A stretch of 10,762 nucleotides of DNA from assembly GCA_024691145.1 (NCBI GenBank), contig JAILNW010000085.1, positions 1 through 10,762 of the forward strand. The letters are read 5' to 3'. Shown here piece after piece: positions 7,083-10,762 of the stretch. The stretch is from Lachnospiraceae bacterium. Lineage in GTDB: Bacteria > Bacillota > Clostridia > Lachnospirales > Lachnospiraceae. Under the pieces are notes generated by a model, which was not told the origin of the DNA, searched no databases, and was given only the letters and a program-made list of their open reading frames with translations. The first letter of the stretch is position 1; every line of letters starts with the position of its first letter. The position numbers and the translations under genes are program-made.

Positions 7083-8162
7083 ATGAAGGAAGTAAGAAGG
7101 GCGAGTTGGTTTTTAGCGTTTATAGCATTTTCAATAACCGCTGGGGTTTATATTTTTACGCCAATAATATTGCTTATTGTTGCTAAGGTAGGATCACTTG
7201 TAAATTTGATTCAGGATGAGGAAAGATTTATTACGGAGGTTGGTAATAATAATTTAATATTAACCATGGCAATGCACATATTTATGATTTGTTCATGTTT
7301 TATATTTATAGGGAAATTTAAACTGTGGAAGAATGTACGTTTTAAATTAATTGGACCATTAAAGGTTTTTTTATTGGTGATACTGACTTACTCATTATAC
7401 CCGGTTATTAATTTAATAGCCATTGTTGCAAGTTTATTTTCCGAGAATGTTTTGCAAAATGCACTAGGTGAGTATTTAGATAGTACTCCTTTTTATATTA
7501 TGTTTTTAATGATGGCAGTTATGCCGCCAATAGGTGAAGAATTAATATTCAGAGGTATATTTCTTAGTTCACATGATAAGGTTAATAAAATCGGTGCTAT
7601 ATTAATTTCAGCAGTGCTGTTTGGTATTTTCCATGGAAATATTAATCAGTTTGTATATGCAGCTTTTTTAGGAATCATATTGGCAATAGTGGTAGAGATA
7701 ACAGATTCTATCTATTCTTCAATGATAATACATTTTGTATTTAACGGTACAGAAACTGTTATGATTTATTTGCTGCCAAAATTAATTGAAGTATTAAAAA
7801 AAATATATCCAAATACAGATCCTTCTGAATTTGAAATGGCGGAGAATACCGTTATAGATAAGGCTTTTGTTATTGAATATTTAAAATCAAGCTGGCTGGT
7901 TGTATTAACGTCTTTGGCTTTTTCGGCTTTTATAATATGGCTTCTTGCACTGGTTTGTCATAAGAATTTAAAAGAGGTATTTTTTAATTGTGAGAAAACT
8001 GACGGTGCTGTAGTATCAGAAGAGAAGGATAACCAAGATGAACAGGAATCAGACAGAGAGGTTCAGCATTATAAAGAAAAAGAGAGAATTATTACTATAC
8101 CTTTAGTATTAGCATTTTTAATTATGCTGGGATATATGGTGTATGTAGAGCTGAGAGTATAA
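7083..8162 (+). CDS. CPBP family intramembrane metalloprotease, paralog 1
   Basis: This 359-residue polytopic membrane protein belongs to the CPBP family (type II CAAX endopeptidase-like, 'Abi'). The family signatures are complete: EELIFRG with E152, E153 and R157; FGIFHGN with F180 and H184; and HFVFN with H217 and N221. I count about eight or nine hydrophobic segments, including about 10-38, 58-78, 93-120, 136-150, 170-230 (several), 268-292 and 336-356. A hydrophilic acidic linker at about 300-332 precedes KEKERIIT and the last membrane segment. The ATG follows AAAGGAG with a 9-nt gap. It starts 58 bp after uvrC and is followed 28 bp later by paralog 2, so the two are very likely co-transcribed. 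It is the most diverged of the three (EELIFRG rather than EELFCRG). Family members act in prenyl-protein processing, bacteriocin immunity or maturation, and membrane regulation; the substrate here is unknown. Confidence 0.9.
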   Translation: MKEVRRASWFLAFIAFSITAGVYIFTPIILLIVAKVGSLVNLIQDEERFITEVGNNNLILTMAMHIFMICSCFIFIGKFKLWKNVRFKLIGPLKVFLLVILTYSLYPVINLIAIVASLFSENVLQNALGEYLDSTPFYIMFLMMAVMPPIGEELIFRGIFLSSHDKVNKIGAILISAVLFGIFHGNINQFVYAAFLGIILAIVVEITDSIYSSMIIHFVFNGTETVMIYLLPKLIEVLKKIYPNTDPSEFEMAENTVIDKAFVIEYLKSSWLVVLTSLAFSAFIIWLLALVCHKNLKEVFFNCEKTDGAVVSEEKDNQDEQESDREVQHYKEKERIITIPLVLAFLIMLGYMVYVELRV

Positions 8163-8190
8163 ACGAAGGTAATTTTGAAAGGGGATTAAC

Positions 8191-9354
8191 ATGGAGGAAG
8201 TAAGAAAAGCGAATAACTTTACACTTATTGTATTAATATTTTTACAGGTAGGAGCACTAGGTGCATATGCATTTATATTATCGGTTATTGCTTCAATAGC
8301 AAGGATAATGAATAAGGTTGATAATTTAGGAAAGTTTTATTTAGAGTTGGCAGGTAATAATGCTGGAACATTGATAATGACACAGTCATTTATACTTATA
8401 GGAGTTTTAATTTACTTAATTGCATTTAAAGGATGGAAAATTGTTCCTTTTAAATTGCTTGGACCTGTTAACTTGATATTACTGGTACTACTTAGTATTT
8501 GTGTTCGTTATTTAGCTACATTTATAGATATGGTATCATTGCTGTTTACGAAACCATTAGCTGCTATGAGTACAGTAAAAATTGATGAAGTGCTGCCTTT
8601 TTGGGCAGCAGTGATACTGATTACTATAGCGCCTGCAATAGGAGAAGAACTGTTTTGTAGAGGAATACTCTATGGTTCATATAGAAAAATCAGTATAAGT
8701 AATGGCGTTATAGTAAGTGCCCTTATTTTTGGATTTTTGCATGGAAATTTTAATCAGTTTATTTATACAACGTTTTTAGGAATTATTCTTGCTTTGGCAG
8801 TAGAAATAACAGATTCGATTTTGGCATCAATGTTTATACATTTTTTATTTAATTCATTTGCAGTATTTATTTTATATGGAACACAGTTAACAAAGAAGTA
8901 CAATCTTAATGTTGATTTATCAAGTCTTGATATAGAGGCTTCTAAGGTAACTGTTGATGGAATTATTTTATATGTGCAGGAAAACTGGTGGGCCCTTGTT
9001 GGAGCGGCAATAGGAACGGTGGTTATATTATCTATTCTTGCACTGGTAAATGGAAAGAATTTATTTAGATTATCTGCTAAATATAAAGATACGGAAGTAA
9101 CAGAAGAGCCAGAAACAACAGAAACAGTTGAAGTAACAGAAGAGCCAGAAACAACAGAAACAGTTGAGGTAACAGAAGAGCCAGAAACAACAGAAACAGT
9201 TGAAGTAACAGAGGAAGCAGAGACAGCAGAAGCAGTTGCAGTAAGAAAATATCCAGAGAAAGAGAGAATTGTTACTGCATCGTTGGCAATAGCCATGGTA
9301 TTCCAGTTCTTTGTTATGGTAATAGTAGAAATTATGATATATATAAAGGAATAA
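8191..9354 (+). CDS. CPBP family intramembrane metalloprotease, paralog 2, with tandem-repeat linker
   Basis: This 387-residue paralog aligns with its neighbours without indels through the core. E152, E153, R157, F180, H184, H217 and N221 fall at the same residue numbers as in the flanking copies. Shared subfamily marks are an N-terminus of the form MxEV(R/K), the GWK-V-PFK--GP segment at 81-92, HGN-NQF at 184-190, VEITDS at 204-209 and NGKNL at 287-291. After a membrane segment at about 266-287, residues 303-350 form four copies of a 12-residue acidic Thr/Glu repeat (VTEEPETTETVE). Then PEKERIVT and a final hydrophobic segment (about 362-384) follow. The ATG is preceded by AAAGGGG at a 6-nt gap, 28 bp after paralog 1. 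A terminator follows at 9369-9400. The predicted role is proteolysis inside the membrane; the repeat probably forms a flexible charged tether. Confidence 0.9.
   Translation: MEEVRKANNFTLIVLIFLQVGALGAYAFILSVIASIARIMNKVDNLGKFYLELAGNNAGTLIMTQSFILIGVLIYLIAFKGWKIVPFKLLGPVNLILLVLLSICVRYLATFIDMVSLLFTKPLAAMSTVKIDEVLPFWAAVILITIAPAIGEELFCRGILYGSYRKISISNGVIVSALIFGFLHGNFNQFIYTTFLGIILALAVEITDSILASMFIHFLFNSFAVFILYGTQLTKKYNLNVDLSSLDIEASKVTVDGIILYVQENWWALVGAAIGTVVILSILALVNGKNLFRLSAKYKDTEVTEEPETTETVEVTEEPETTETVEVTEEPETTETVEVTEEAETAEAVAVRKYPEKERIVTASLAIAMVFQFFVMVIVEIMIYIKE
9097..9240 (+). repeat. Four tandem copies of a 36-bp in-frame repeat
   Basis: Units are 9097-9132, 9133-9168, 9169-9204 and 9205-9240. 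The first three each encode VTEEPETTETVE; the only base difference between them is a synonymous GAA/GAG in the last codon of unit 2. The fourth is degenerate and encodes VTEEAETAEAVA. A 36-bp unit keeps the reading frame for any copy number. Near-identity at the DNA level suggests recent expansion by slippage or unequal recombination. Confidence 0.97.
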
Positions 9355-9368
9355 AATTTTTAGATAAT

Positions 9369-9400
9369 AAAGATGGGCTTTTACAGTCCATCTTTTATTT
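9369..9400 (+). terminator. Intrinsic terminator after CPBP paralog 2
   Basis: AAAGATGGGCT (9369-9379) pairs with AGTCCATCTTT (9385-9395) through eleven pairs with one G-U, around a 5-nt loop, followed by a T-rich run to 9400. It lies 14 bp past the stop codon and separates paralogs 1-2 from paralog 3. Confidence 0.85.
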
Positions 9401-9407
9401 GATTTTC

Positions 9408-9436
9408 TTGAGAAAAAAATGTAGAATAAGAATAAG
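9408..9436 (+). promoter_or_regulatory. Possible promoter of CPBP paralog 3
   Basis: TTGAGA (9408-9413) and a poor -10, AATAAG (9431-9436), are spaced by 17 bp in the 69-bp stretch between the terminator and the start codon. The -10 matches consensus at only four of six positions. The main support is need, since a terminator lies directly upstream. Confidence 0.35.
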
Positions 9437-9469
9437 TAAAATAATTATTTGCAGCAGGAGGGTTTATAA

Positions 9470-10492
9470 ATGAATGAAGTAAAAAGAACGAATATGTTTA
9501 CGTTAATAAGTTTTGTGTTTATGCAAATAGGGGCAATTTTTGTACTAATGTTTGTATTATTATTTATTGGTATAGTTGGAAATATGATGAATAAGATTAA
9601 TGATATTCAGGATTTTTTAACCACACAGTTAAATGATACAACAACATTGATGATTATGTCCCAGGCAGCAATACTTATTCCAGCATTAGTATACTTATTT
9701 AAATATAATGGCTGGAAGAGTGTACCATTTAAGGTTCTTGGCCCTGTTAAGATTATATTGCTGATTCTATTAACATTCTGTGTATATCCGTTATTAAATT
9801 TTATTAGCCTGTTTTCAATGATGTTTGTTGAAGATAAGATCGGAGATACGGCGGGTGAGATTGTGGATGCACAGCCTTTTATTGTTGGAGTGTTGGTAAT
9901 TGCTGTAATGCCGGCAATAGGAGAAGAGTTATTTTGCAGAGGAGTACTGTATGGTTCTTATAGAAAAGTAAGCAAAGGAAAGGCTGTTTTACTTAGTGCA
10001 ATTATGTTTGGATTTATGCATGGCAATTTTAATCAGTTTATATATACGGCTTTAATGGGAATGATTTTTGCATTGGTGGTTGAAATTACGGACTCTGTAT
10101 TAGCATCAATGATTATGCACTTTTTATTTAATGGAACAACTGTAGTGTATATGTATCTTCCACAGCTTGTGGAGAAATATAAACTTGATATTGATATATC
10201 TCAGTTTGAGACAACGGAGGATTTAGAAGTAAATATTGAATATATTGTATCATATTTAAAATCGGATGGCTTGATACTTATTGGAGCAGCAGTGGGAACG
10301 GTAGTTATATTATATGTTTTTGCACTAATAAATGGAAAGAATCTGCTTAAAATGTTCTCTAAAGAGGATGAAGACATTGTTACAGTAGAATCAGAAATCC
10401 ATGGAAAAAAGCGACTTGTTACTTTGCCACTGGTATTTGCTATGTTATTTCAGTTTATGATGATGATAATTGCAGAATTCTTTTTGAATTAA
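9470..10492 (+). CDS. CPBP family intramembrane metalloprotease, paralog 3
   Basis: This 340-residue member is the shortest of the three. The motifs are complete: EELFCRG (E152, E153, R157), FGFMHGN (F180, H184) and HFLFN (H217, N221). It is closest to paralog 2: the stretch from PAIGEELFCRG to HFLFN differs mostly by conservative changes, and both carry YGSYRK, NQFIYT and LASM. The hydrophilic linker before the last membrane segment is cut to about 298-312 (KEDEDIVTVESE), followed by KKRLVTLP and a final hydrophobic segment at about 319-338. The ATG has a strong AGGAGGG at 7 nt. It follows a terminator, so it is probably a separate transcription unit. No hairpin terminator was seen after its stop. 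Substrate unknown. Confidence 0.9.
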   Translation: MNEVKRTNMFTLISFVFMQIGAIFVLMFVLLFIGIVGNMMNKINDIQDFLTTQLNDTTTLMIMSQAAILIPALVYLFKYNGWKSVPFKVLGPVKIILLILLTFCVYPLLNFISLFSMMFVEDKIGDTAGEIVDAQPFIVGVLVIAVMPAIGEELFCRGVLYGSYRKVSKGKAVLLSAIMFGFMHGNFNQFIYTALMGMIFALVVEITDSVLASMIMHFLFNGTTVVYMYLPQLVEKYKLDIDISQFETTEDLEVNIEYIVSYLKSDGLILIGAAVGTVVILYVFALINGKNLLKMFSKEDEDIVTVESEIHGKKRLVTLPLVFAMLFQFMMMIIAEFFLN

Positions 10493-10762
10493 TGATGACA
10501 ATACATAAAAATACAATGACAAAATAATTATGCAAATTTATGAAAGAAGGAATATACATCACAATTGTACAAGAATGTTGCACTATAATGATATTATGAC
10601 AGAAAAACCAAGTTAATATTTATGTAATAATAAAATTTCCACATATTTTTTTTGAAGAAGGAGGGAAAGTAAAATGTTGATAAAATAAGATATTTGGAGA
10701 GAATGATAATATTATTATAATATTAAATATATTAAAAATAAATTAAATGAAGAAAAACTCCA
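10493..10762. other. A+T-rich terminal region with no convincing gene
   Basis: The region contains TATAAT (10584-10589) and an extended -10 TGA-TATTAT (10589-10597), neither with a well-placed -35, so a promoter here is only possible. A strong Shine-Dalgarno with an aborted ORF follows at 10658-10688. The last bases hold ATG-AAG-AAA-AAC-TCC (10747-10761), which could begin a secreted or lipoprotein gene continuing past the window, but no ribosome binding site lies at the right distance. Confidence 0.4.
10658..10688 (+). other. Strong Shine-Dalgarno with a four-codon ORF (leader peptide or broken start)
   Basis: AAGGAGGG (10658-10665) lies 8 nt before ATGTTGATAAAATAA (10674-10688), encoding only MLIK. 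A second mini-ORF (MIILL, 10703-10720) follows behind GGAGA (10696-10700). The ribosome binding site is as good as that of any gene in the window, yet no frame stays open behind it. It could be a leader peptide, a decayed gene start or a sequencing error. Confidence 0.35.

Noticed and set aside
8763..9296. Long minus-strand frame of 177 codons with a Ser/Val-rich repeat
   Set aside because: It is the antisense shadow of CPBP paralog 2 and its 36-bp repeat; the plus-strand frame has full family motifs and a ribosome binding site.
7083..10492. Bacteriocin or phage-defence (abortive infection) operon based on the 'Abi' family name
   Set aside because: No precursor peptide, exporter, modification enzyme, nuclease or toxin is visible; neighbours are housekeeping genes. 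The family name alone is not evidence.
10530..10616. A 28-residue ORF after CPBP paralog 3
   Set aside because: No ribosome binding site, unusual composition (several His, Arg and Asn) and overlap with -10-like boxes; probably non-coding.

Overview
This window looks like core chromosome of a low-GC, Gram-positive anaerobe in the Clostridia, most likely a gut or rumen Lachnospiraceae. The pointers are a strongly A+T-rich sequence, AGGAGG-type ribosome binding sites, Arg codons dominated by AGA, a clostridial-type pyrophosphate-dependent phosphofructokinase of 413 residues, and the fungal/archaeal-type aspartate-semialdehyde dehydrogenase. The taxonomic assignment is inference from protein character, with no database search behind it.

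Layout. Positions 1-318 hold the end (or all) of a small unrecognised protein. It converges on pfp (439-1680, minus strand), with a perfect 14-bp inverted repeat acting as a bidirectional terminator between them. pfp is divergent from asd (1902-2987). The 221-bp gap between their start codons carries a near-consensus promoter for pfp and a weaker extended -10 promoter for asd. asd ends at its own terminator. A very good sigma-A promoter (TTGATT-17-TATAAT) then drives ftsH (3210-5111), which ends at another terminator. uvrC (5174-7024) starts only 22 bp past that terminator with no clear promoter of its own.

From 7083 to 10492 lie three tandem paralogous membrane proteins of the CPBP family (type II CAAX-prenyl-endopeptidase-like, 'Abi' family). 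They have 359, 387 and 340 residues. All three keep the full set of predicted metal/catalytic residues at identical residue numbers (E152, E153, R157, F180, H184, H217, N221). They differ mainly in an acidic linker before the last membrane segment; in the second copy this linker contains a fresh 36-bp (12-residue) tandem repeat. The first two are probably co-transcribed, perhaps with uvrC. The third is separated by a terminator and may have its own promoter. The last 270 bases hold no convincing gene but do contain -10-like boxes and a perfect Shine-Dalgarno followed by a four-codon ORF.

Working together: PPi-PFK (glycolysis), Asd (Lys/Thr/Met branch point), FtsH (membrane quality control) and UvrC (excision repair) are housekeeping genes with no single shared pathway. 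The unusual part is the CPBP triplet: three intact intramembrane protease paralogs whose substrates cannot be read from the sequence. No mobile element, CRISPR array, tRNA or rRNA was seen.
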